Of a DNA stretch of 6,832 bases, positions 1-6,327 are shown in pieces (position 1 is the stretch's first letter; the number at the start of each line of letters is the position of its first letter). The position numbers and the translations under genes were made by a program. A model generated the notes under the pieces. It saw only the letters and a program-made list of their open reading frames with translations. It did not search any database and had not been told where the DNA came from. Location: positions 1 through 6,832 of the forward strand of contig JAGCJE010000115.1 in the NCBI GenBank assembly GCA_017648225.1, read 5' to 3'. The stretch comes from Kiritimatiellia bacterium (lineage in GTDB: Bacteria; Verrucomicrobiota; Kiritimatiellia; RFP12; UBA1067).

Positions 1-401
1 CCCGAGAAATCCGCTTCCGAAACTCCTGTGTATATTACCGCCGCGCCGAGGCTCTTCGCCCAGACCGCAGCGGCGAGAAGAAAGAACGCGTTTCGTCCTT
101 CAACCACGGTAGTCGGGCATTTCGCATTCTTTTCGCGCTTTATTTCAACCCCGGGAGTCATGAGAGCGTTCGTCGTGAGTTCGCGGTAGAAGTCGAGCGA
201 GACGATTTTATGCTCCGCTATATCGAAGCGCTTTGCAAGATTTGCGGCGTACTTCGTCTCGATCGCGTGACGCTGGGAATATTCGAACGTAATCGCGGCG
301 ACTTTTTCGGCGCCGTATTTTTTCACGGCAAGCGCCAAACAGATGGCGGAGTCCTGGCCTCCGCTCAGCACGACAACCGCTTTTATGCCGTTTTTATCCA
401 T
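1..401 (-). CDS. queC: 7-cyano-7-deazaguanine synthase QueC, N-terminal 133 residues (cut by window edge)
   Basis: QueC converts 7-carboxy-7-deazaguanine to preQ0 with ATP and ammonia, a cytoplasmic step of queuosine (tRNA) and other deazapurine synthesis. My reverse-strand translation begins MDKNGIKAVVVLSGGQDS. The PP-loop ATP-pyrophosphatase motif SGGQDS is at residues 13-18, the QueC-typical EYSQRH is near 40-45, VEGRN is at about 100-104, and the visible end reads TGVSEADFSG, which in the family leads into the zinc-binding Cys-rich C-terminus (outside this window). The start ATG at 401 has GGAG about 10 nt upstream and lies 18 nt after the rex stop, so the two are probably cotranscribed. 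The PP-loop has Gln where many QueC proteins have Leu (SGGLDS); otherwise nothing is odd. The frame is open to the edge. Family identity is confident; activity cannot be judged without the C-terminal cysteines. Confidence 0.93.
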   Translation of the reverse strand, partial: MDKNGIKAVVVLSGGQDSAICLALAVKKYGAEKVAAITFEYSQRHAIETKYAANLAKRFDIAEHKIVSLDFYRELTTNALMTPGVEIKREKNAKCPTTVVEGRNAFFLLAAAVWAKSLGAAVIYTGVSEADFS

Positions 402-419
402 TGCTCGACGCTCCGGCGC

Positions 420-1070
420 TTAACCTTTGATTGTGATCGAATGGGACAATACCGCCAGCGATTGGGCGAGATCGACGTTCTGGACGGTTATTCCTTTCGG
501 GACGGAAAGCTGGATGGGGGCGAAATTCCAGATGGCTTTAATTCCCGCGGCGATAAGCTGATCGGCGCAGGTCTGGGCGGCCGACGAGGGTACGGTTATA
601 ATCCCGATTGCGAGTTTAAGCTTGCTTATCAGACGGGGAAGATCCTCCATCGGGCGGACTTTCACGCCGTGAACGCGCTGACCCACAATCGCGGGATCGG
701 CATCGAACGCCGCTGAGATTGAAAGATTCTGCTCTTCAAATCCGCTATACCCGAGAAGTGCGCATCCGAGCGAACCTACACCGATAAGGGCGGCCTCAAT
801 AGGGTTGTCCCACCCGAGCGCTCTGTTGATCGCTTCGCTGAGTTCCTTCGCGGGATAACCGCAGCGCGGCTTCCCGGGTACGCCCGCCATCGCGAGGTCC
901 TTGCGCGAAAGAACGGGGTCGAAACCGAGTTCTTCGGCGAGTACGGCGCTGGAGACGTGGAGTTCGCCGCCGGCGATTTTGGCCTTTATCGCTCTGAGGT
1001 AGATCGGATAGCGGCGGATTGTCGGCAGAGGAATCGCGTTCTGTTTGGCAATATCTTTCATGTTGGACAT
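420..1070 (-). CDS. rex: Redox-sensing transcriptional repressor Rex
   Basis: Rex is a homodimeric repressor that leaves DNA when the NADH/NAD+ ratio rises, so it controls fermentation and respiration genes. The 216 residues match the usual family length. Residues 1-78 form the winged-helix domain (IPLPTIRRYPIYLRAI, then the recognition region LSRKDLAMAGVPGKPRCGYP). Residues about 90-200 form the Rossmann NAD(H) domain, with GVGSLG at 97-102 and an acidic AFDAD segment near 121-125. NFAP at 182-185 and the swapped C-terminal helix (VDLAQSLAVLSHSI) complete the fold. The start is uncertain: ATG at 1070 or at 1061 (Met4), neither with a Shine-Dalgarno. It is divergent from the operon starting at 1136 and precedes queC. 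I saw no Rex operator in the shared upstream region, so autoregulation is not supported. The domain order is intact and no key motif is missing. Confidence 0.93.
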   Translation of the reverse strand: MSNMKDIAKQNAIPLPTIRRYPIYLRAIKAKIAGGELHVSSAVLAEELGFDPVLSRKDLAMAGVPGKPRCGYPAKELSEAINRALGWDNPIEAALIGVGSLGCALLGYSGFEEQNLSISAAFDADPAIVGQRVHGVKVRPMEDLPRLISKLKLAIGIITVPSSAAQTCADQLIAAGIKAIWNFAPIQLSVPKGITVQNVDLAQSLAVLSHSITIKG

Positions 1071-1091
1071 TATATCAAAACTTTTATTCGA

Positions 1092-1100
1092 AGTGTATCA
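1092..1100 (-). promoter_or_regulatory. Weak candidate extended -10 for rex
   Basis: On the minus strand this reads TGATACACT, a TGN element followed by TACACT (4 of 6 matches to TATAAT). It would start transcription about 15 nt before the rex ATG. There is no convincing -35 at the right distance. This is the best candidate in the short region between the divergent genes, but it is weak. Confidence 0.2.
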
Positions 1101-1115
1101 TTTACGCGAAGATAA

Positions 1116-1124
1116 TGGTATAAT
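1116..1124 (+). promoter_or_regulatory. Extended -10 promoter of the rightward operon
   Basis: The sequence TGGTATAAT is a perfect -10 hexamer (TATAAT, 1119-1124) with the TG extended element. No good -35 lies 16-19 bp upstream, which is normal for extended -10 promoters. Transcription would start near 1131-1133. The nearest plausible start codon (1136) is only 3-5 nt further on, so the message would be nearly leaderless. A second A/T-rich match, GATAAT at 1111-1116, would start slightly earlier. Confidence 0.55.
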
Positions 1125-1135
1125 GTATGTATATT

Positions 1136-1957
1136 ATGAAGAGTCGGTCTTACATTTTACGTATGTTTGTCCTCGCCTTGCCGGCGATGATGTCGGTTTG
1201 CTCGTATGCAAATGACGCGAATCTGCCTGATGAGTATCAGCAGATTGTCGATAAAAATCTCTTTGGTCCGCCTCCTGCGGATCCCTCGGTGATGCCCGAT
1301 AAGGGCTCTTCGTCGTCAAGGGATGAAGAGAAAAGCGAGCGAGAAATCGCCAAGGAGCAGGAGAAGCTCGAGAAGACGGTTTATGTTTCTGCTCTTACCG
1401 TATCTCCCGACGGCGCAGTTAAGGTCGGGTTTACGGATACCAGCAACGGTAAAAAGCCTTCTAATCATTATCTAGCCGTCGGCGCGTCTGAAGACGGCTG
1501 GCTGGTTGTAAGCGCCGATATAGCGACGAAGAAGGTTGTGCTTTCCAAGGACGGTATTGAAATAGAACGCGTCTACGGCGACAAGAACGCATCGTCTGCG
1601 CCGCAGGACGGAAAGTCCGGCCCGAACACTATGGCGGCGAATCCCGCCCAGCAGCCGCTCGACGGCCGCAGTTCGCTGCTTTCAAGACGTCCGGGCGCGC
1701 CTGCCGACGGTCGGTTCTTTGGCGGACGCGGCAATATGAGCCGTCGTGCCATGAGACGTCAGGTTGATGAAAACGAGCGTTTGGCGGCGCAGCAGCGCGA
1801 GGAAAGCCGCACCAAGGCCGCAGAGGCCGAGCGCCAGCGCGAACGCGAGGAGACGGCGAAGCGCTTCCAGATGCTTCAGGATGAGGTGAGAAGTCTTCGT
1901 GAAAGCAATGCCGCCGGACAAGGCGAGAACAACGGGGAGATGCAGGTTCGTGAGTAA
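1136..1957 (+). CDS. Exported protein with GspC-like N-terminal segment and charged coiled-coil tail, function unknown
   Basis: I do not recognise this as a named family. The 273-residue product starts MKSRSYILR, followed by a hydrophobic stretch (MFVLALPAMMSV) and a likely signal peptidase I site after SYA (residue 25), so it is probably exported. Residues 35-47 (QQIVDKNLFGPPP) resemble the 'KNLF' segment seen at the start of GspC/PilP-type periplasmic domains. Residues 82-148 look like a small beta-rich domain (YLAVGASEDGWLVVSADI, then KKVVLSKDGIEIERVYG). Residues 150-200 are low-complexity and Gly/Pro/Ser-rich. Residues 205-258 are a strongly charged Arg/Glu/Gln/Ala coiled coil. ATG 1136 is chosen over ATG 1127, which lies too close to the promoter, and over ATG 1163, which would remove the basic n-region of the signal peptide. 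There is no Shine-Dalgarno. It is first in a six-gene operon and overlaps the next gene by 8 nt. A secretion or pilus accessory role is speculative. Confidence 0.8.
   Translation: MKSRSYILRMFVLALPAMMSVCSYANDANLPDEYQQIVDKNLFGPPPADPSVMPDKGSSSSRDEEKSEREIAKEQEKLEKTVYVSALTVSPDGAVKVGFTDTSNGKKPSNHYLAVGASEDGWLVVSADIATKKVVLSKDGIEIERVYGDKNASSAPQDGKSGPNTMAANPAQQPLDGRSSLLSRRPGAPADGRFFGGRGNMSRRAMRRQVDENERLAAQQREESRTKAAEAERQREREETAKRFQMLQDEVRSLRESNAAGQGENNGEMQVRE
1934..1939 (+). promoter_or_regulatory. Ribosome binding site deciding the GTG start at 1950
   Basis: GGGGAG lies 10 nt before GTG 1950, inside the end of the upstream gene. It favours this start over the in-frame ATGs at 1899 and 1908, which would force an overlap of about 50-60 nt and add a residue stretch (PPDKARTTGRCRF) unlike an acyltransferase N-terminus. 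Confidence 0.5.
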
Positions 1958-2792
1958 GGTTACGACATTAGAAGAGTTAAGAGCGTCTCTGCTCGCTACG
2001 GGCGGATATGAGACCGCGGATGACCATCGTCCTGCGAAGAGAGCCAAGCCGGGCGCGCTCGTAACTCTCGGTTTTACGATGCGGATGTGCAAAGTGTTTC
2101 CGCTTTGTGCGCTTTATGAGCCGTTCGGAAAATTGACGACCGACAAGTGGGCTCACTTCTGTTTTTCCGTCGTGACGGGCGCCGAGCGCCTCGGCATGAA
2201 AGTTAAGCTTGAAGGCTGGAAGCAGCGAGAAGCGTATGACGGCCCGGTAGTCTATCTCTGCAATCACATGTCTACGGTCGAGACGATTCTGATGCCTCCT
2301 CTTCTGTTGACCTACGGACCGTTCAATATCGTTGCCAAGGCGTCGCTCTCGAAGCTGCCGTTTTTGACCAAGGCCGCCGCTCACATGGGCATGGTTCCCA
2401 TCGGGCGCAAATCCCCCCGCGAAGATCTCGTCAATATGCTTCGCGTCGGCGTTGAGCGCATTAAGGCGGGCAACAGTTTCCTTATTTTCCCTCAGGGTAC
2501 GCGGCAGAACGTTTTCAGCAAGAAAAAGTTTTCGTCGATCGGAGCTAAACTGGCCGAGAAGGCGGGTTGTCCGATCGTGCCGATCGTCGTCGATACGCGT
2601 TGCCAGCTTACGCGCGAGAAGGGGATTTTCAAGAAGATTTTCAAGGATTTCGGGCCTGTCGACACGTCGTACGATCTTCGCTGCGCATGCGGCCCCGTGA
2701 TACCCCACGGTAAGGCCAAGGATATGCAGGAGCAGACTTTTGACTGGATGGCCGGAAAACTCGAAGAGTGGAATATGCCGGTCGAGCGTTGA
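1950..2792 (+). CDS. PlsC-family lysophospholipid acyltransferase (1-acyl-glycerol-3-phosphate acyltransferase-like)
   Basis: PlsC-type enzymes transfer an acyl group to the sn-2 position of lysophosphatidate or related lysolipids at the inner face of the cytoplasmic membrane. The 280-residue form starts at GTG 1950 (VSKVTTLEEL). The four motifs appear in order: I, NHMSTVE at 105-111, with catalytic-type His106; II, GMVPIGR at 147-153; III, FPQGTR at 180-185; IV, IVPIVVDT at 209-216. Motif I has Glu111 where the family signature HX4D has Asp, and motif III has Gln where FPEGTR is commonest. I recall NHMS-T-ET variants in some delta-proteobacterial-type members, so it may be a functional subfamily rather than a dead enzyme. 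An extra ~80-residue N-terminal part carries a short hydrophobic region. It overlaps the previous gene by 8 nt and is followed by a 10-nt gap. Substrate cannot be told from sequence. Confidence 0.88.
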   Translation: MSKVTTLEELRASLLATGGYETADDHRPAKRAKPGALVTLGFTMRMCKVFPLCALYEPFGKLTTDKWAHFCFSVVTGAERLGMKVKLEGWKQREAYDGPVVYLCNHMSTVETILMPPLLLTYGPFNIVAKASLSKLPFLTKAAAHMGMVPIGRKSPREDLVNMLRVGVERIKAGNSFLIFPQGTRQNVFSKKKFSSIGAKLAEKAGCPIVPIVVDTRCQLTREKGIFKKIFKDFGPVDTSYDLRCACGPVIPHGKAKDMQEQTFDWMAGKLEEWNMPVER

Positions 2793-2802
2793 AGGATAAG
2801 TT

Positions 2803-3390
2803 ATGTCCCAAGAATGGAATATCAGATGCCGCGGTCACTTCTGCACAGTGTGCGAGAAGCCTTTGGTCGACCGCGCCCCGGTTGTCAGCGCCCTTAGAGA
2901 CACGGGTGAAGGTTACGAGCGCTTCGACTGCCATCCCGAATGCTGGAAAACGGCGCCGCGCGACTGGGAGCCGTTCTCCCAGTGGGACGGGGTTTACTTC
3001 GCTCCCGTTAAAGAGGTTAAAAAAGAGCCTTTGAAAAAAGAGGATGCGGGCGAGCTTTTGAGAAAGCTCATCACACTTGACGATCCGGCGATGAAGAACG
3101 TCGTTTACGTGCTCGCGGTTATGCTTGAGCGTTCCAAGATTCTTGTGGAACGTGACGCCAAACAGCTCGACGACGGTCTTATCCGCCGCGTCTACGAGGA
3201 CAGAAAAAACGGCGATACGTTCGTCATTCTCGATCCGCGCTTGAGGCTCGAAAATCTCGGCGAGGTTCAACAGCAGGTCGTCGCGCTTCTTTCCGGAACG
3301 AAAACTCTGGGAGAGGTCGCTTCCGAGTCCGACGAAGAACCCGCTTCCGGCGCATCTGAAGATGAAACAGCCGAGCCCCAGACAACTTGA
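2803..3390 (+). CDS. Cys-rich, probably zinc-binding conserved protein of unknown function
   Basis: I cannot name this 195-residue protein. Near the N-terminus are C9, H12, C14 and C17 (HFCTVC), then C43, H44 and C47 (FDCHPECW). This CxxC...CHxxC spacing fits one treble-clef or ribbon-like zinc site. Residues 58-66 carry aromatic WDGVYFAPV. Residues 82-135 look helical (LLRKLITL, YVLAVMLERSKILVE). Residues 138-166 give a beta segment and helix (FVILDPRLRLENLGEVQQQVVALLSG). The tail 174-192 is acidic and probably disordered. The order (Cys cluster, 'YVLAVMLERSKIL', 'DPRL', terminal helix) reminds me of conserved hypotheticals in Planctomycetes and Verrucomicrobia, from memory only. ATG 2803 has AAGGAT a few nt upstream and follows the acyltransferase by 10 nt. 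Its last nine codons overlap the SNF2 gene, which ties it to that module as a possible partner. Confidence 0.82.
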   Translation: MSQEWNIRCRGHFCTVCEKPLVDRAPVVSALRDTGEGYERFDCHPECWKTAPRDWEPFSQWDGVYFAPVKEVKKEPLKKEDAGELLRKLITLDDPAMKNVVYVLAVMLERSKILVERDAKQLDDGLIRRVYEDRKNGDTFVILDPRLRLENLGEVQQQVVALLSGTKTLGEVASESDEEPASGASEDETAEPQTT

Positions 3391-5740
3391 AGCTCTTAAC
3401 GCCGTTTCGAGAGGCAGGTTCTATCCGTCTCTTCTGAAGGAGGACGACGGTTGGCACGCCCGTTGGAAGGGGCTCGACGACGATAATCCGTGGATTGACG
3501 AAACAGTCCGTTCAGCAACGATAACTCCATTGTCGGCAGATGCCGAGAATCAGCGCCACGAGACGCTTCATGACGCGTGGCTGGAAGCGTTGAGGAGCCG
3601 TACCGGCCTTGTCGTCTGGGATGACGCGGAATGCGGGCGCTTTGCGGATGAACTTAACCGATGGAGCGGAAATGCGGAGGAGGATTCCCTCGCCCGGGCT
3701 TCGATCGTTTTTAAACTCAACACTGCGGGCGAGAACTTTTCCGTTTCGTGCCGCGTGAAAAGATCCGCGCGTATCCTGCGGCAGTTAGGTCAGGCGGCGT
3801 ATCTTTTTCCGTCGCTGAAAAGTCTTAGAGCGTCCGGCCGAGAAAATAAGTCCGGAGTTCCTCTCGCTGTTGAGTTGTCGCGTGCCGAGGCCGAGAGTTT
3901 TCTGCGGCGCGGCGCACGTGATCTTTCGCTTGCGGGCTATAGCGTTGAAGGGTGTGACATTTCCGCTTCCGTTTCAGCGAGCGCGGAGGTGGGTGAAGCG
4001 GCCGAAGGGGCGGCATCTTCAAATTCTTACGTGGCGAAGCTTCAAATACGTGTCGACGGTGAAGCGGTTGACGCCGAGGAGATACGATTCCTTTTAGAGC
4101 AGAAGTCTTCGCTTGTGTTTTTCAGGGACCGTTGGATTGAGGTCGACCGCAATGTACTTAAAGAGGCGCTGAAGGCGCTCGAGAAGCAGGACGGAAAGAC
4201 TCTTAAGGTTAACGAGGCTTTGGCTTTCGCGAGCGGTATCGGATTCGCGGGGCGGATGCATATCGAGGAGGCGGCGATGGGCGGATGGCTGAGAGGGCTA
4301 GTTTCGCGCCTCAAGGCCGCAGGCGAGGGGATTTTAGATTTTTCTTCGATTGATGGTTTCGTCGGTCAGTTGCGGGCATACCAGTTAAGAGGCGTCGCGT
4401 GGATAAGGTTTTTGACCGAGAACGGGTTCGGCGCGCTTCTGGCCGACGATATGGGGCTCGGGAAGACGATTCAGACCATAGCGTGGATTCTCTCGGTTCG
4501 CGAAAAATGCGATGGCCCCGCGCTGGTAATCGCGCCATTGACGCTTCTGTCGAACTGGAAGCATGAGTTCGCGAAGTTCGCCCCGGGCTTGAAAGTCTAT
4601 GTTCATCAGGGTTCCGCGCGACAGCTGGAGTACGGGTTCAAGCGTGAGTCCGCCAAGGCCGACGTCGTGATAACGAGTTATAATCTTCTTGTTAAAGATT
4701 ATCAGGCCGTCAGGCGTGTGGAATGGTCTTCGCTCGTTCTTGATGAGGCTCAGGCGATAAAGAATCCCGATACGCGAGCCGCCCGGGCGGCGATAGCGCT
4801 CGGTGTGCCGAAACGTCTGGCGCTTACCGGAACGCCTATAGAAAATTCCGTCGCGGACGTCTGGAGTTTAGAGAACTTTCTGAATCCGGGCTTTCTCGGT
4901 GACAGAAAAAGTTTTGAGGACAGGTTCGTCAAACCGATCCGGCAGGACGAAAAGAGTATCGCCGGGAAGCGTCTTTCGAGGGCGCTTGAACCGTTTATTC
5001 TGCGCCGGACCAAAGACGATAGGACAATCGCGGGCGAGCTGAGCGAAAAGCACGAGATAAAGGAGTATTGCGCGCTCTCGCCGCAGGCCCGCGCCGCATA
5101 TGAGCAGGCGCTTGAAGATTACCGCGCCGGGGAGCGCAGGCACGGGGATATGTTCGCGCTCATCACGAGACTTAAGCTCATCTGCGACGGAGCTGGAAAG
5201 TTCGAGCGCCTCTTTGATCTTCTCGAGAGTATTTTCGCATCGGGCGAAAGCGCCTTGATTTTTACCCAGTACGCGAAAGTGGGTGACGCTATCCGTAAAG
5301 CGCTTTCCAGGAAGTTTAACCGAGTTTTTCCCTATCTTCACGGAGCTTTGAGCGCCGCGGCGCGACAGAAGGAAATCGACGGGTTCAATTCGTCGACGGA
5401 GCCTTCAGCGTTCATACTTTCGCTTCGGGCGGGCGCGTTCGGTCTTAATCTCGTCAAGGCGAGCCATGTTATACATTTTGACAGATGGTGGAATCCCGCG
5501 GTCGAATCCCAGGCGACGGACCGTGCGCACCGTATCGGTCAGACGAAGACCGTATTCGTGCATTCATTTGTGACGGAGGGTACTCTTGAAGAGCGTATCG
5601 ACTCAATTTTGGAGCGCAAGGCCAGGGTCGCGGGAACGCTCGTCGGTACCGGCGAGGGCTTTCTTAAATCGCTTTCGTCAGAGGAATTCGAAGAGATTGT
5701 CGCATTGGATCCTGGCGTGGAACGTGGAGGTGGCGCGTAA
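3362..5740 (+). CDS. SNF2-family DNA-dependent ATPase of the SWIM-associated (HelZ-like) bacterial type
   Basis: SNF2 ATPases translocate on duplex nucleic acid to remodel protein-DNA complexes, usually without strand separation. The 792 residues hold a complete motor: LRAYQLRGVAWI 337-348 (Q-like motif); Walker A in ADDMGLGKT 361-369; Ia VIAPLTLLSNWKHE 389-402; Walker B DEAQ 461-464; III LTGTPIEN 488-495; IV ALIFTQY 631-637; V about 687-700 (RAGAFGLNL); VI TDRAHRIGQ 719-727 with arginine fingers. Residues about 228-290 match the SNF2-helicase-associated domain (DUF3670 type: VDGEAVDAEEIRFLL then RDRWIEVD), typical of proteins paired with SWIM partners. Residues 1-225 are family-specific. It is somewhat shorter than actinobacterial relatives of about 1000 residues. 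ATG 3362 sits 29 nt inside the previous gene with only a weak GAAG before it, so translational coupling is likely. Its stop overlaps the SWIM start by one base. Cellular role unknown. Confidence 0.95.
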   Translation: MKQPSPRQLEALNAVSRGRFYPSLLKEDDGWHARWKGLDDDNPWIDETVRSATITPLSADAENQRHETLHDAWLEALRSRTGLVVWDDAECGRFADELNRWSGNAEEDSLARASIVFKLNTAGENFSVSCRVKRSARILRQLGQAAYLFPSLKSLRASGRENKSGVPLAVELSRAEAESFLRRGARDLSLAGYSVEGCDISASVSASAEVGEAAEGAASSNSYVAKLQIRVDGEAVDAEEIRFLLEQKSSLVFFRDRWIEVDRNVLKEALKALEKQDGKTLKVNEALAFASGIGFAGRMHIEEAAMGGWLRGLVSRLKAAGEGILDFSSIDGFVGQLRAYQLRGVAWIRFLTENGFGALLADDMGLGKTIQTIAWILSVREKCDGPALVIAPLTLLSNWKHEFAKFAPGLKVYVHQGSARQLEYGFKRESAKADVVITSYNLLVKDYQAVRRVEWSSLVLDEAQAIKNPDTRAARAAIALGVPKRLALTGTPIENSVADVWSLENFLNPGFLGDRKSFEDRFVKPIRQDEKSIAGKRLSRALEPFILRRTKDDRTIAGELSEKHEIKEYCALSPQARAAYEQALEDYRAGERRHGDMFALITRLKLICDGAGKFERLFDLLESIFASGESALIFTQYAKVGDAIRKALSRKFNRVFPYLHGALSAAARQKEIDGFNSSTEPSAFILSLRAGAFGLNLVKASHVIHFDRWWNPAVESQATDRAHRIGQTKTVFVHSFVTEGTLEERIDSILERKARVAGTLVGTGEGFLKSLSSEEFEEIVALDPGVERGGGA
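5726..5732 (+). promoter_or_regulatory. Strong ribosome binding site of the SWIM gene
   Basis: GGAGGTG lies 7 nt before ATG 5740, within the last codons of the SNF2 gene. With the TAATG stop/start overlap it fixes the SWIM start and indicates tight translational coupling, as expected for two subunits of one machine. Confidence 0.7.
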
Positions 5741-6327
5741 TGTCAAAAAAGCGATATCCGTTGAGAATCCCGCGCTTTGCGGCGGGCATTAGAGCGCAGG
5801 AAGTCCGATCCGGGGCGATGCGCAGCTGGTGGTCCAGGCGATGGCTCGAGTCGATCGAGCCGATGGGGTTCGGCGGACGCCTGGCGAGAGGCCGCAATTA
5901 CGCCGTCTCAGGGCAGATAGTTTCGATGAAGATGATGGGGCCCGACGTCGTTGCCGATGTTGTGGGTACCCGCCCCGATCCGTACCGGGTCGACATAAAA
6001 TTTACCGTCCCGCCAGAGCCGGTCCGAAATGCGATCATAGCGGACTTGAGGGCTGAGCCGATGCTGGTCGCGCGGTTGCTGGCCGACGAGCTTCCGATGG
6101 AGGTCGAGGAAATTTTCAGGCGGCGAGGCGCCATGCTTTTCCCTGGTGGAAAACTGGGGCCTGGGAAGTACGATGTGACGATCGGCTGCTCATGTCCCGA
6201 CTGGGCCAATCCGTGCAAGCATTCGTGCGCCGTGATGCTCGTTTTAGGCGAGGAGATTTCGCGGCGACCGCTGGCGCTTTTGGAGCTTCGCGGAATAACG
6301 GAGGAGGAGCTTTACGATGAAGATTGA
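5740..6327 (+). CDS. SWIM zinc-finger protein, partner of the SNF2 ATPase
   Basis: SWIM domains (CxCx(n)CxH) bind zinc and contact DNA or protein; bacterial SWIM proteins of the COG4279 type are typically encoded beside SNF2 ATPases, as here. The 195-residue protein shows the family N-terminus: SWWSRRWLESIE about 29-40, then RLARGRNYAVSGQIVSM 48-63 and VVGTRPDPYRVDI 74-86. The finger is C150-x-C152 ... C159-x-H161 (CSCPDWANPCKHSC), so all four ligands are present. The end, RRPLALLELRGITEEEL, matches the usual 'ALLxLRG' segment after the finger. The protein stops soon after that, while many relatives continue with a 'LGPxPFW' tail; here a tail of that kind is in the next, separate ORF. The start overlaps the SNF2 stop (TAATG) with a strong Shine-Dalgarno. 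Role in the cell is unknown; regulation or recruitment of the SNF2 motor is an inference from gene pairing. Confidence 0.93.
   Translation: MSKKRYPLRIPRFAAGIRAQEVRSGAMRSWWSRRWLESIEPMGFGGRLARGRNYAVSGQIVSMKMMGPDVVADVVGTRPDPYRVDIKFTVPPEPVRNAIIADLRAEPMLVARLLADELPMEVEEIFRRRGAMLFPGGKLGPGKYDVTIGCSCPDWANPCKHSCAVMLVLGEEISRRPLALLELRGITEEELYDED
6300..6309 (+). promoter_or_regulatory. Near-ideal Shine-Dalgarno of the 62-residue ORF
   Basis: The run GGAGGAGGAG ends 7 nt before ATG 6317. It also encodes Glu-Glu-Glu (ITEEEL) of the SWIM protein, so part of the purine run may reflect that coding need, but the spacing to the ATG is optimal. It is the main evidence that the small ORF is translated in its own right. 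Confidence 0.65.

Noticed and set aside
210..716. 168-codon open frame on the plus strand
   Set aside because: It lies antisense to queC and rex, both of which have full family motifs; the translation looks like no protein family.
1071..1135. Rex operator (TTGTGAAnnnnTTCACAA type) for autoregulation
   Set aside because: No acceptable match on either strand in the divergent region.
1190..1203. Lipoprotein signal (Cys22) in the exported protein
   Set aside because: The residues before Cys are M-S-V, without the small residue needed at -1; a signal peptidase I site after SYA fits better.
1977..2708. 243-codon open frame on the minus strand
   Set aside because: It is antisense to the acyltransferase, is rich in Arg/His as expected for a shadow frame, and has no ribosome site or motifs.
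2641..3270. 209-codon minus-strand frame
   Set aside because: It spans two well-supported plus-strand genes and shows no recognisable domain.
3437..3443. Internal AAGGAGG, a strong Shine-Dalgarno look-alike near the start of the SNF2 gene
   Set aside because: The only close start-like codon (TTG 3451) is out of frame with SNF2, and the preceding residues look like genuine family N-terminus.
4868..5341. 157-codon minus-strand frame
   Set aside because: Antisense to the SNF2 motor motifs; a composition shadow.
3362..6327. Assignment of SNF2-SWIM to a named phage-defence system such as DISARM
   Set aside because: No methyltransferase, phospholipase D or DUF1998 component is present; an SNF2 motor alone is not diagnostic.
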